Part shown: positions 12,461-26,160 of the stretch, in pieces
How the letters are laid out: the number at the start of each line of letters is the position of its first letter
Position numbering within the stretch: the first letter of the stretch is position 1
NCBI GenBank assembly: GCA_013396915.1
Contig: VWZL01002498.1
Location: forward strand, 1-64,000
Length of the DNA: 64,000 bases
From: Stercorarius parasiticus
Taxonomy: Eukaryota; Chordata; Aves; Charadriiformes; Stercorariidae
Reading direction: 5' to 3'
Notes under the pieces: model-generated
Databases searched by the model: none
What the model was told of the DNA's origin: nothing
The model's input: the letters and a program-made list of their open reading frames with translations, nothing else
Translations under genes and position numbers: made by a program

Positions 12461-15400
12461 GCATGGCTTGCTACTCCTACCACTGTAATACTTCTCATAT
12501 TTAGCTTTTCTGCATCTATACACTAAATCTGTCATCTAGATCCTCGTAATCTTGCATCCTGATTAATTCAAAACTGCTTTTTTCAGGCCATCTGTTATAC
12601 ATACCCCCCCCCCCCACAGCTGAGTATATACAAAATACAGTGGCTATATTCCCTGACCACAATTCTGACGTTACTGCCTTTTTGTGTCTCATCACAGCAT
12701 TGCTTATCTCCCCCCACAGCACAGCGGATTTGCTTGCCCATTTGTCAGATTCTGCCACCGGGATCTGCCTGCGCTGGCAGATCTTTATGGCAAATCATAC
12801 GCCGTGACAAGTCCTTCTGAACTGGTGCATAAACACCTTTCAGCCTCCCACATTCTCCCACACAGAGTTCAATTACTGTGGGTTTTTTGAACAAGCTGCC
12901 AGATGATGCATAACTAGAAGGGTCATGGTGTTTGTCGGTCTCTTTCTTTAAAATGATTATATATTCCACATAATCCCAAATACTTCTAATCTGGCATGTT
13001 TTAAATTTCTGAGCAGGGCTCAGAAATGACTTACCTTCAATTAAATAATTACAGCAGGTTTTCAAAGTACATAGGTTCCCATAGATTCTACAGGACACAC
13101 TCTTTTCTAAATGCCTAAAAAGGGTAAATGTCTCATCTCCAGAAATATGAGTGAGAGTTAGGTGTGCCTTCTTGCAGCATATTTATCCTGCCTGAGTGTT
13201 TTTCAAAGTCCCACCAGGCAGAAATCTACACGTTTAGCTAAGCAAGTCTTGAAAATTTGGTTGTTAACATGACATGAAAACAATAGCAACAATAAAACTA
13301 CTGCCAAGGATCATAATTAACCTTTAAGTTGTTTCCAGTCCAGTATTCTTTAGGGGGTTTGCTGATTGTGTTTTTGGAGAGGTCTGTAGGATGTTGTGCT
13401 CTATGTAGATACATAAATCTGCAAACTAAAGTCCATCACAAAGGTTTGATTTACGTACTTTTACGTAGGCACTTGGTAATGCCATTTGAGACGTCCTAGC
13501 TTCCTGCATATCCCCCATGGCCTCTAGCTGGGCACTATAAAAAGAGAACTAGTCATACACTGCATTTGGCATCTACCTGAGGATGTCTCAGATCTCCTAG
13601 GATGTCTGAAAATTTATGGAGTACCTTTATGTGCAAGCAACTAAATTGGAGCCCCTAGTCCCTAGTTTGTACATAACTTGTAAAATAATAAAATAACAAA
13701 GGAGCCAATCCTACAAAATACACTGAAACGATTAAAAGAAAATTGTAAGAAATCCAGAGGAACACAAAAGGAAAGAAAATAATCATCAGCATCATCAGGT
13801 ATTCAGTTTCAAATGTTAAGTGAATCAGTACTTGGCACACTGGAGTGGAAAAGGCTTCCAGCGTTAGTGAGTCCAGTCCTTGCCATCATTGGCACAACAA
13901 CCTATCATCCTCTCCAAAAACACAAGTTTTGTCCTTGAGCACATATCACCTACAGCTCTTCCAACTAGCAACCAAATGTGTTAATCAGTTGTAACCCTTA
14001 ATCACTTATAACCCACAGATACATGTGATAGACATATGGGGTATATTTCACTAGAAATATCTAAATTTTTATTGTTTCCTATGGTCTTTCCATTCTTTTG
14101 GAGCGTGTTTAGATCAGTCAAGCTGGATATCAAGCTGCAAGTTGTGGGATACTTGTCTTCAACTATCTATCTATAACTTTGTGAGATAAAGTGGAAGTAC
14201 TCACTGGACAACAACTCTGTATTTTTCATGTCTTCAGAATAAAAACTACAAGTAATGACATCGCAGTTTTCACTGCCTCTGTCCATTTTGGACTGATAAT
14301 CAGCTGTCTAAAACCTGACATTTCGTTTATCTTATCCCAAATAAAAAGAAGAAATAAATTCAGGACTGAGACATCAACACATAGAAAAAAAATCCTCATT
14401 TTCAAAGTGGTCTGACAAACAATAGCTCCAGTAAGGGAAGATCAGAAATGTAATTAATAAATTAGCTTTGTACTGGACTCTCTGCACAATGGGAAGTTAG
14501 AAACATTTGTGGCTGGACCTTAAACTACACAGTCAGAACTCAAATCCACTGATTAGAACTAAGATGTGGATTTGATTCTTATTTCAGAGGAAGTGAGCAC
14601 TGGTCACTTCGTATATCTTTGGTCATTTTTTGCTTGAAACTGTATTGGAAAGTTCAAAATAAGGTAGAGGAGGAGGAATATGAATACAAACTTGGTGTTT
14701 TGAAAAAATTAATGTAGTGTTCATCAAAATTATAGAAAGCCTTGCCCACCAGATGACTATGAGGTGCTGGACTATAAATTACTGCATAACTCTGTGTAAA
14801 TATAACCACTGGGAAAATCTTAAATAATACTGTCTATATCGGTCAAAACATTGGCATACAGAACTCATCAGAATACCCCCAAATGCATCCACATAATCAT
14901 TATTCAGCACAATATATTAATTACAGATTGAATTTGACAGCTATGACCAGCTTCATGAAAACACTCTGACATAAAGTTTAACCCATGATTGTACTTATAG
15001 TAAAGGATTCTTTTCTGGGTTTAGATCACTTGTTACAACAGTCTCTATCTTTTTTGGAATTTTATTACTATATTCTCTCCTTCCTAAGTAGAGAATTTGA
15101 AAATATCCAATAGTGTTCAACTTGTTTTCTTTCTGTATATTGCTTCTGCTTAGTGAGCACACAGTGGTTATAGCCTTCTATCTTTTTCATCAGAAAGATG
15201 CAAGTACAAGATGCTAGTCTGTGGCAATTGCGTCCATTGCGTCAGTGAATTTAGACTTCAGACCTGCCAAGTATTGCACGCTGTTTGCAGCGTTCACGCA
15301 GTTGCCTCCTGCCTGGTATTCTCTTGCAGCTGGGGATCCAACACACACATTTATTCAGCATTTACACAGATCCTTTGATTTGGTGCATGAGATCATGGAG

Positions 15401-18400
15401 CAGGAATGAAGCTGTCGCAAGTCCACACAATCCTAATGGAGCCCCCCGCTCACAGACATTCTGCTAGGGGTTATACTCTCTGGATGCAGCCCAGTTCCCT
15501 AGCTCCATGTTAGCCCATCACTCAGTGCTCCCTCTGTCCCCTGGCCTAGCACAGCATTCTCACAGGTACTGAAATAAATAGGACCCGAAAGCACTGATAT
15601 CTGATACCACACAATGGACAGAACTTGCAGTTTATTATAAAGCAGACAGTGCAATAAATCCCTGTGTATTATATTTAGTAATGGTATCATTTGTGTCATT
15701 CAGGAAAGTGATCTTGATAGTTTTGTAAAACCCCACGGCTTTGAATAAATCACTTCCATAGTGAAGTATTTGACTGATGAGACACTAACTGTCCTACAGC
15801 GAGAAAATTATTCAGGCTGGGAAGATGACAGGTTCAGAGCACGAAAAACAATAAGCCATAGAGAAGCTGGAAAGAACAACATGTACAAAAGACCAAAGGG
15901 CAATTGTCACTATCCCTGAGTAATGACCATAACAACAGGTGCTAAAACATACAATACAACCATATAGTACTAGCCAATTTCTAAACTGGCAGAAAGCTCA
16001 ATAGCCAAGTGAAACCCTTTATAAGCAAGAGAGTCTCATTAGCACAATGAAAGGGACAAATAAAAATGGCTAGGTTTTGTTTGCAATACCCATTACAGTC
16101 ATCTGCAATGTGAAAGGGCTTCCTGTTTTTTATTTCCATTTGATCTCCCTACGCTATAGCTAATATAATAGCTGCCAAGTGGAAAAATAAGTGGAATTTG
16201 AAGTTAAAATTGTCTATGGCCTTGAAATTGTTATAATTTCTTTCCTTGTCTTTCTTTCTAACAAGATCCCTGTCTTACCAAGTAAAATATATAATTATTC
16301 CAATTTTTCCTCATGAAGATATTTACCCTTTCTTATCTAGCATGCCTGTCATATCTTGTTATAATTTACAGAAATCTGAAATACACTGTTCTGATAAACC
16401 TGTCAGAATAATAACAGAAACACATATAGTTAATCATTGTGATAGGGTTTCCATATTATTCTGAGAAAGTTAGAACTGAATATTATGAATAACACTCTAA
16501 ATGTAATTTATATGAATATATAAATCCTTATCAGTGGTTTCCATTTTCTAATTATCTTGAATTCTTATCAGATATTAATTGCTAATAAGCATGATTCATT
16601 ATGACTTACTGTGAATAAGCAAACACTGACATCAGCATGAAGTATTCCTGAAAATGAAAAAAAATGTTTTAGTTATCTATAGGCCTGCCAAATAGGAAAT
16701 AATACTTGTTCTAAAAAATGTCAGTATGTCTGTGTTGGTCTTCAGTACCTACATTACTCTGAGCCTTTTTTCAGTATATATTTACCAACACTTTACAGAA
16801 GAAAATAGAGGAACACTATGCAGCGGAGTGGAGCTAGCTAGAGATAAGAAAGTACTATCAAGCTATCATTTGGGGAAATGTTGCATCCAGATTCTTTAGT
16901 CCAGTCAGAGAGACCTGAAGGGAGATTTATCTTCTCCTGTATAATTGCTAATGACTTCAATGTTGAATTCAAGAGTTCTGAGAACAGAAAACATAAACCC
17001 CAGAGAATGATTTTTTGTTTGAAAGGCACATTAGCTTTAATCCTAAGCATATGTCCCTGCCTCCTGCACGAACACAGGAAAATCCAACAGAATAAGCAAT
17101 ACCATCCTTTGATTTATTTCTCTGACTGCTCATGCTTCAGCTTTGTCATCGAGCGATCCATTTCAGCCTCCTCCGCGCACCTCATCTCTTTTCTTTTTGC
17201 TGTGTCTCATTGCAGCTCTTCTTGCTGCTACGGCCCCCCGAGTCACACGCAAAGAGATTTCTGCATGAACATTTAGTGGCAAAGGCCTTTGAAAATTATA
17301 GAACTAATTTTTTTAAATTGTTTTTGTCTAGTTGATAGCTTGCAGCACCAAACCAAAAAGAATCATTAAATGGTTCAGTGGACTAAGATCAAAGAGAGAC
17401 ACCTGTGAGCAAAATCCTCTATTATCCTTTCACTGTCAAAAGTAATTGTTGCTAATTGAACAAGTTTGTTTAATTCTAATATAGCTCAAGAGACCATATC
17501 CTGAGCTGCTGGAAATAGATCTGGTTCTGCTGAAGTCAGCTCTGCTAATCTATAGCAACTGAGGAACTGTCACAAGGAGAGAACAGTTAACCCATTGCTT
17601 AACTGCATGGGCTGCGTGACCAGCTATTGCAACTGAAATACATGTCTCAAAACTTGGGCTGATCAAGAAAAAGAATGACCATAGTCCTCTTTGCCTAATT
17701 TTACGTAAGAAGCTATTAAATACACGCTTTGTGTATTTAATCACTAATCACTACTTTGATATCAGTAGACTAGAAGATGTCCAATAGAATTTGATGAAGG
17801 TAGAAATTAAAATATGCTGGAAGGTCTGCAAGCAGACACCAGCCATCATTTTCTAAATGCTTTTAAAATCTGATTTCCCTTTGCAAGAAAGAAAGGTTCT
17901 CTCCTCCCTACTCAACACACAACCACAATGAACCAGCAAGCAACAAAAAGCAGTGCTAGTGTGTGGATTTAAATGTTTAGAAAGTAAAAAATCACAAATC
18001 CAGCACATCTTCAAACCTGGCATCTTTATAAAAAGAGCTCAGAATAAAGTGTGGGTCTATGTGCCACATCTTAATTCCTGGCACAGTGAATGGAAAAAAA
18101 AACAAACCCAAGCAATCACCAAGATGATTTCCTGTAAGGGCAAATTAGATAGAGCTGTAAGATACAGGTCTGTTACACACACCACACCAGCCTGATTATC
18201 AGCAGTAAAATTATACACAAGCAATGCTTTCTGAGGTAGCAGTGCACATTAAAAATGAAATAATGTAATTTAGGGAGGGATTAAAAATAATTGCAATCAT
18301 AAATACAAATATTATTTATTTCAGAATCAGTGCTGGCTCCTCCACTCAGTTAAGTTTGAGAGCATACAAATAAATCCTGTAAAACCCCAACTTATCCTGT

Positions 18401-21400
18401 TTGTCTGTCTGGTGCCTCATGCGTTTCTCTTTTCCTAGGGCTTGCAGCAATTCACAGCTACAACAGGATGCCACTGCAACACCGGAGTGCCGTGCAGATT
18501 GTCAGGGAAATCCCAGCATTTGTAAGACTCCATATTATCAAGGCTGATGCAGATACAGTCTGTAGAGAGACAGACTGGTGCAACTACACAGATGTATCAT
18601 GAACAGAACAGCACGGTGCATCATGGGTGCTAAGGATGGCCAAATTCCATTTAGTCCCCTCGCTAACTCCAATCCTATTTACTTGCAATGCTTATTTTAC
18701 TATCATCATTGTTGTTGCTTATCACTTATTTTCTGTCCTTTTGCTTGACTATTCTATCTCCAACCATTACCTTTAGCTCTTATTACCTTGCAGTTACATT
18801 GTTAAAAAAAAATAAAATCTATAAACCACTGAAGAAGCTGACACATTATAAAGAGAGCTTGTTAAAACTCACTTGTGCAAGTGCATGAGCACGACAGATG
18901 CCATACATTCAGCACACAGGTAAGAAGTCACCAAGACCCTTTTTTTTGGAGCAAGAGACTTTCCGAAACCAAGAAACATTAAGAGACATTGCCCAAAATA
19001 CAGGGCACATCCTACCAACGACTGAGCGACGTGCATACCAGATGCTGGGACCTAGATAGAGGTGCCAATACTAGGGGTTATTGGATGGAGAAGTGGATCG
19101 AGGATCCAAAGCAGGTACAAAAAGTAGCAGATAAACCATGTATGAAGGAGTTATGTAGCCCCAGGATGAACAGTTTTTGGGAGAGGGCTGTCTGGAGGGA
19201 GGCTTGGCACTACAAGCAAAGAAACTTCTGCTGTTGTGGAAAGAGGAACTGTCTTGAAACACACAAGATTTTACAAGTGTGTGTCTATTTTGATTCCAGC
19301 ATACAGAACCTGAATATTAACCAATTACACATGTCACAGGGAAGACAGTATAGAAAATATACAAACAATATACAAACCAGCAGAATTTAAACATTGGCTA
19401 CTAATTCTGTGCCTTACTTCAGGGTAACCACAGTGGAAAAAGAGACAAGACCACTTGGCCTAAAAATAGCTTTTTGGTACAGAATTGTTCATTTGGTGGC
19501 TTCCTGGATTGGTTAGTGAAGACATGAGGTGCATACTATGGAAATATATACAATTGCTGCATTTATCTTTTTAGTTCATCTCAGATGATTTGCAAAACTT
19601 TACAGGTTGAGATGCAATGCCATGATACTGTGTCGCGTGCCACAACACATTTTCTGCAAAAGTTGATCTCTTAAGCATATATGTCACATAAAGAAATTAT
19701 TTTAAATGATCACCAAAACACAGAGACATGCAGTTGGTAAGTAACTTTTCAGATCTTGATCTATATTACAGTAAGAAAATGCTGCACAACAGTAGGCTCC
19801 CAAGAAAAAAAGTCCTGGGAATCAGTACAGGACCAAACCTCATTAGCTCAAACCAGAGGCCCAGGGGTGCTTCTGAGCTCCCTAGTTTGAGTGTGCTCAG
19901 CTGCATGTGTCCCATGCCAGGGATTAAAACCCATGAACTCTCCAGCTTGCATCCTTCCCCTTCTCACCCCCTGCTTTGTCTTCTGCAAGACAGTCCCTGA
20001 ATCCAAATGGTGAAAAGAACAAGGTCCCAAGGTACCACAAAGACAGCCCTCATTCCATCTAGGTAGTCCTTTGTGTGTCTACCTAATTATAAGGAAGGTA
20101 ACCAAAACACAATTATATGCTCTAAAACCCTTTTTCAATACCATTACCCTCTGCATTGGCAACCACACCCTCAGGTCACGGACTTTCCAAACTCTTTGGA
20201 AAGTTTTAGCTGTGTTCATATTATCTATCAATGAACTATGTAAGGCAACTGAACTCAAATTATTGCTGCTCTGGACAACAGTGATTTTGCAAAACCACAC
20301 AGCATTTAGTCCTATTCTAATTTAAGTGTAGCAAAAGGTGCATTAGTATGTATCTTCTCAGAAATCAGGACTGGGCAAGTACAAGAAGTATACTTCTTCT
20401 GGAGTCAAAGGAAGTGCAAGATCCAACAACCCCTAACTGAACACTGGAAAAGCAGAAGACAAAGGAGGGATGTGTTGCAGAACATGTTAGTTAGCATCTT
20501 ATTCAGCATCCTAAACTAAACACAGCTCTGAAACACTTCTGTGCAGATGCCCTACCAAATGCTCCTGAATGCCCTCTGCCAAACACCTAAAATGACTGGG
20601 CTGATGACTGGTTTCTTAATATCCAAAAATAGGTAACATTTTGGTAGGCTGACAATATGCCAAGGTAATTTTCCACACAAATAATGCCAAAACAAGAATT
20701 GAATAGTAATCAAGCTAGGAAACATGTGTGAAATTCAAAATAATTTCAAGTTAAAACAACAGCCTCATTCATCGCCGTGCAGTTTCAAGGTCACTGACCT
20801 AAAACACAGCTCGTCTTGCTTTCTGCGCTCCTCTTCCACTTTGTCTAGCTTTTATAGGAACAAAAATATAAGAAGAGCTTGGCTGATAGATCTAGATCTA
20901 TATCAAGGTCTAATTCAAGCTGTGAATTACACTATTCTAACAATAAGGCCTGGCACCGCAAACAGGCTTCAGAGACAGCAGTGCTGGCATCTTTCAAGTT
21001 ACCCATGGGTTCATTAAGCGGTTGGCCAGCAAGATGCTGGATTCTCTTATCTGATCTGAGTCTTGCAAAAGCACTCCAAAACAAGTGTTTCCTGAAAAAT
21101 TAGTAGGGTGTGGGAACAAATTGATGCTCTGATTTTTACAAAAATTCCCCTGACTATGAGGGGGAAAGACAGGAAAACAGTTGGAAGACACCTACGTATC
21201 CCTAGATACATGACTGACTTAAAAATACTTCAGAAATAACAGGCTATTTACATATTCTCACAACTTAACATCAGAAAACACAATGGAGAGAGGTAACCCA
21301 GCAAAGATTAAGGAATGTGATAAACCATATTTAAAAGCAATAGATTGATAGTTTAAGTAACTTTTAAATACAAATTCTCATCTCTGAACCCATTTTCTAG

Positions 21401-24400
21401 ACGTAAAGGGCATTTTCAGTTCAAAAAAAATCACAGCAATAAATCAACTTTCATCCAAACTAGTATCTTTTTCAAAAAAATTTATTTGTATGACTTGCAT
21501 GCATAACTTCAAACTTTAAAATATTTGGGTTTTTTCTGATCTCCAAACTAAAAAAAAATAAAATAAACCCTACATAGAGGATTTCTTCTGCCTCTCAGAT
21601 GCAGACTTACTTGGCCTCAAGTTTTTAAAACTTACAGAGTAAGCAAAAGGAAATTGAAACTGTAATTCTGTACTCTGTACTGTTTTCTGAGTTATGTAAA
21701 TTACTGAGTAGATTAATGAAGAGGAACTGAAGAAAAGTAAAAAAATTGCTCAATTTCCCCTCCGAACCAGAAAGAAACATAGGGAGGAAAAGAAAGGGAC
21801 CGAAACTTCAAATTCTGAGAATTCTAAATCTATAATCAAAAGAGCAAAGACTTTCACCAAGAAAAATTTCCATTTTGAATGCTACAGTATTGAAACAACT
21901 TAAAAATATTCCTTAAACTATCTTGTATATTTTGTGACTCTAGCCTTCAAATCCAAGATAAGAACAGAGTTGTCATTCCTTGTTGAAACACAGCCTTTGG
22001 CAAGGCTTCGGAGGATCGGTTCTGTTTTAGGAATGGAAACAATACAGCACAATTTGTCCTGAAGACACTACAGAATGTTTCATCTTTGAAGACTGAAGTT
22101 GTAAACTGAAATTTGGGCAAGAAAAATCTAGGGTGTTTTAAACACAATCTGTGCATTCCTTCATCAGCACAAGAGATTATGACCTCTGAGAACACCTGAT
22201 ATCAAACTTGGCATGTCCAGGATGAGATTTAATAGTATCTCAGACAATTGACAGGTCCCACAGGATCTATGTCTTGGGAAAGCAAGTGATGTTTTAAAAT
22301 ATACTTGCTAAGAGACTGTGAAAATATTTAGGCAAAATTATCTCACCTGTGTCAGATGTAAGGTCAAAAAAGGTGACTTCTTCAGTTATCCCTTTCTCAG
22401 TCATTCCTTACAGTCTTCCCTTAATATCTCTGATAAGATCTATGGTTTCCAAATACCACTTTAGATAGAAACCACACTTGTATATGTTCATTTGTTAGCT
22501 GACTGAGGTCACTCCTAACCTACTGGTTTTTAAGAACAAAATATGTGATAGTCATGGTGACTTAAATCACAAGCTCATTTTCTTAGGATACATACACCCT
22601 AAGAAACAAGTGTGCCACCTACTGATTTACCAGATACCACTGAAGCATACCCTTCCCAATTTTGTAATGTTTATACACTCCAGCAACAATATTTGAGGAC
22701 TTTAATGAACTTCAGCTTAGAAGACTTAAAACAGAAGCGTCTGGTTTCATGGGCAGAAATTCAAGTATAGAAATACTACGGTATTTGGTCATTCCAGTTA
22801 AACAACAAAATTTATTTCATTTTATGCATATTATTCAGGATTATAGAGGAAGTCTATGGTCTCAACTCCTGGCTTAAAACTTTCACTGATGAACCACCTC
22901 TCCTGAGTGTCTCTGAAGATGTTAAGTACATACGCACACATGCAGTGATGTTATACACCACTACCAGCAGTCAGAGATCTAGGCTGTAGATCTAGGTACA
23001 GGCTGTGGCTGCAAGTCATCAGTTTCTAAATGATAGCGCTATTCAATTTGCCATTTACAAACTATTTTTACTACACTCACTAAAAATAATCATCCATTAA
23101 TTTAGTTTTAATGTCGTACAGAAGAAAAACCGACTAGAGAACACATCTACACTGGCAGGGCATTTTTCAATAGTCCCACACCATACACTTGGTGAAGGCA
23201 GAGTGCCTGCGAAAAATGAAGACTTACAAATCTCACTGGCAAGGTAAAAGAATGAAAGGCTTGTTCTTTGTTTTGATTTCCAATGCTTTTTTCCTAGAGA
23301 AAGAGGTCCATTTACGTTGATATTGAGTATTTTAATGTGCGAAGTAATACAGCAAACTGAAATGCCAACATGGTATGTTATAAATTCATCACTCCCTAAG
23401 CCAGCTGCTTCTTGTCAGAAAAGGAAAGTTCCTTTTAAGTGTCTTTTGAGACTGATATAAAACAAGTTATATGACAAAACTGTTTGTACTGTATGTCATC
23501 AAGTATTTCTTAAAGCATAAATTATGACTGATTTTTTTTTAAATGGAAAAAAGAATTATTTCAGACAAGCAATCCAGCAAACAGTAATTCCACTTCTGAT
23601 GTTTCAGGAAATGAGAAATGAGTCCCCCAGTGGTGCTTTCAGTAACACTGGAAAGATCATTTCAAACACCTCAACATGCAAATTTCAATACTGAAATTCA
23701 ACAAATACTTTGACTTAGCAGTGGCTTATGCGTTTAAATCCCTTTTGAAATTAAATATTTAAAATGTTGCTCCACAATATTCTTTCAAATACGTTTTTAA
23801 TCCATACTTGATTTATTTTTCTGGAAGCCAATCAAATTGATAGGATATTTGGCCCTGTTCCTTCACAGGAAAGCACACAAATTCTACAGTGGCTTTATCA
23901 AAAGCCAAGCCATGAAATTTCATTAAAATGTGTAGTTAATAAAGTCCTTATTCACTTTATTAGGTAATTAGTCTCTAGAAAGCTCTTTAATTTCATAATC
24001 TCCTATCTTTAATACAATTTGTATTATGCTAGTTTGTGTATTTTTTAGTGTTAGAATAAATTATATTTCAATATTTGTCATTTGTGACTATTTGTCAGAG
24101 TTGTGAATTCTCATGACATTTTGTAACTGTTCTCCTCATTAGTCCTCTTTCTTTGCTTCCTTACTAGTATGTTGTTACTTAATGACGCCCTCAGAATATT
24201 TTCGCAAAATTAAATTGAAAAATATTTTTCTTGAAATATTTGCATGATTGTGCCAAAACATAATAAATATACTGCAATTATATGGCTGTCACAGAGTGCT
24301 TGATTGCCTCTATCCATGGCAAACACAGATAAAAATAAAGACAGAAGGGATAATCTCTGCAGAATTCATTTCCATGGTATGATACCACATTTATTTAGTC

Positions 24401-24890
24401 TATGGAGTAGGTAGGTGCCCACAACATGCTCATGGTCCTTAACTCCCAGGTACGCAACTGAATAGAAAATAACACTGGACTAAGGAACACAGAAGGGATG
24501 TGCTCAAATCTCACCTGTTGTGGAGTCAAAATGCCACAAAAGCACAGACCTGCAGGTGTTTCTGGGTCCTGAAGGTTAGGCACGTGAACATGGCATGAAT
24601 AACGGAGCTGGGGAGGGAAGAGCTTGCTCGTCTTTCTGATCATCTGCTGTTGCCCTTTCTGTCTGTCTGCTTCACAATACAGATGCATACTCTCCACAAA
24701 ATTTGCAAGAAAGTGCTGGTTATGAATTTGAGACTACACACTCATTTCCTATCTGCATGAGACACTTTGCCTTCAAGGATAACTGAGCAGATTGTTCCAG
24801 GGGTGTATTGAAACGCATGGTGACCATGCATCTAATTTCCATGTCCTCCTTCTTTCACATGGGTTCTGCATCGTCATATGTCTTTTGTGT
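12461..24890. other. Intergenic DNA, no gene recognised
   Basis: AT-rich sequence with only short open frames. There is a 12-base poly-C run at 12604-12615 and a perfect 8-bp stem with a 6-base loop at 12762-12783. A block at 18,960-19,300 is richer in G and C and may be an unclassified old repeat (see findings). No tRNA, rRNA or coding exon could be supported. Confidence 0.55.
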
Positions 24891-24897
24891 GACCATT

Positions 24898-25475
24898 TGT
24901 CATAGTTTCATCTGGGATGAAGTTGAGTTTCTTACTAGCAGTTGGTATAGTGCTATGTTTTGGATTTGCGATAGGAAATAGTGTTGATAGCACACTAATG
25001 TTTTTGATTGTTGCTAAGCACTCAAGGCCTTTTCTGCTTCTTGCATCCCCCTGCCAGCAAGTGGGCTGGGAGTGCACAAAAAACTTGGAGGAGGTACAGC
25101 CTGGACAGCTGACCCCAACTGACCAAAAGGATATGCCATACTGTGTCATGCTCAACACATAAAGCCGGGGGAATAAGAAGGAAGGGAGGGATGTTCGGAG
25201 TAATGGCATTTGTCTTCCCAAGTAACCATTACGTGTGATGGAGCCCTGCTTTCCTAGAGATGGCTGAACACCTGCCTGCTGATGGGAAGCAGTGAATAAA
25301 TTCCTTGTTTTGCTTTGCTTGCATTCACGGCTTTTGCTTTGCTTATTAAACTATCTTTATCTCAATCCACAAGTTTCTCTCAATTTTACTCTTCTGATTC
25401 TCTCCCCCATCCCAGATGGAGGAGTGAGTGAGCAGCTGTGTGGTCCTAGTAGCCAGCTGGGGTTAAACCTCAAAA
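24898..25475 (+). mobile_element. Solo LTR of an avian endogenous retrovirus
   Basis: This 578-bp element has LTR architecture: a TGT start, a U3 containing 'gctgaccccaactgaccaaa', a decayed TATA-type box (acataaag, 25157-25164), an ATTAAA polyadenylation signal at 25345-25350 followed by ctatctttatctcaa, and an end at ggttaaacctcaaaa. It is flanked by a perfect 5-bp duplication CCATT (24893-24897 and 25476-25480), or 6 bp if the shared preceding A is counted, which suits ERVL- or ERVK-type integration. No gag, pol or env is present on either side, so this is a solo LTR left by recombination. The terminal CA has mutated to AA. Confidence 0.88.
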
Positions 25476-25606
25476 CCATTAGTATGAAATGAAGCAAAGA
25501 CCTAACCAGCTAAAGTTTGGCCAGAATTATGTTTGAAATAGCCATAAGAACTACCATAATTTAAGATAAGAAAAAGAAAAGCTTCCCCAGTCATGGAAAT
25601 AATGGG

Positions 25607-26160
25607 GTTCATGGTAAGTAGATTCCAATCAGCAACTAAGCACCCACCAGCTGCTTGCTCACTACATCCCACAGCCACTGCAGGATAGGGGAAAGAATTA
25701 GAAAAGCAAAAGTGAGAAAAAACTAGTGGGTCAAGATAAAGTGTGCTTAATAAATGAAGGAAGAAAAACTTTAAAAAACCCAAGTGATGTGGAGGCAACC
25801 ACTCACCACCTCCCACAAGCAGACCAATGCCTATCCAGTCCCCAAGCAACAGCTACCTTGGAAAGACCACCCCCCCAGCTGTGTTACTGAGCCTGATGCT
25901 ATATGGCATAAAATAACCCTTTGGTCAGTTGGGGTCAGCTCTCCCAGCTGTGTCCCCTCCCAGCCTCTTGCCCACCCCTAGACTACTTGCTGGCACCGCA
26001 GCGTGAGAAACAGAGAAGGCCTTGACATTCTGCAAGCACCGCTTAGCAATAGCTAAAACATTGCTGTGTTATCAGTGCTGTTTTGGTCACAGATCTACAA
26101 CACAGCAACATACAAGCTGCGACGAAGAAAACTAACTCCATCCCAGCCAGACACAGCACA
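25607..26160 (-). mobile_element. Second solo LTR, opposite orientation, related family
   Basis: Read on the minus strand, it begins TGTGCTGTGTCTGGCTGGGA at 26160 and carries the same landmarks as the LTR at 24.9 kb: the (T/A)GGTCAGTTGGGGTCAGCT block (+ strand 25920-25940), 'gataacacagcaatg', and a terminus near 25607 with 'cagcaactaagcaccc'. The outer left end is eroded and I see no clear target-site duplication. It lies 131 bp from the first LTR, tail to tail. No internal retroviral genes are present. Confidence 0.85.

Noticed and set aside
24898..26160. The two LTRs as ends of one provirus
   Set aside because: They are in opposite orientations, only 131 bp apart, and the first has its own target duplication, so they are separate insertions with no internal genes.
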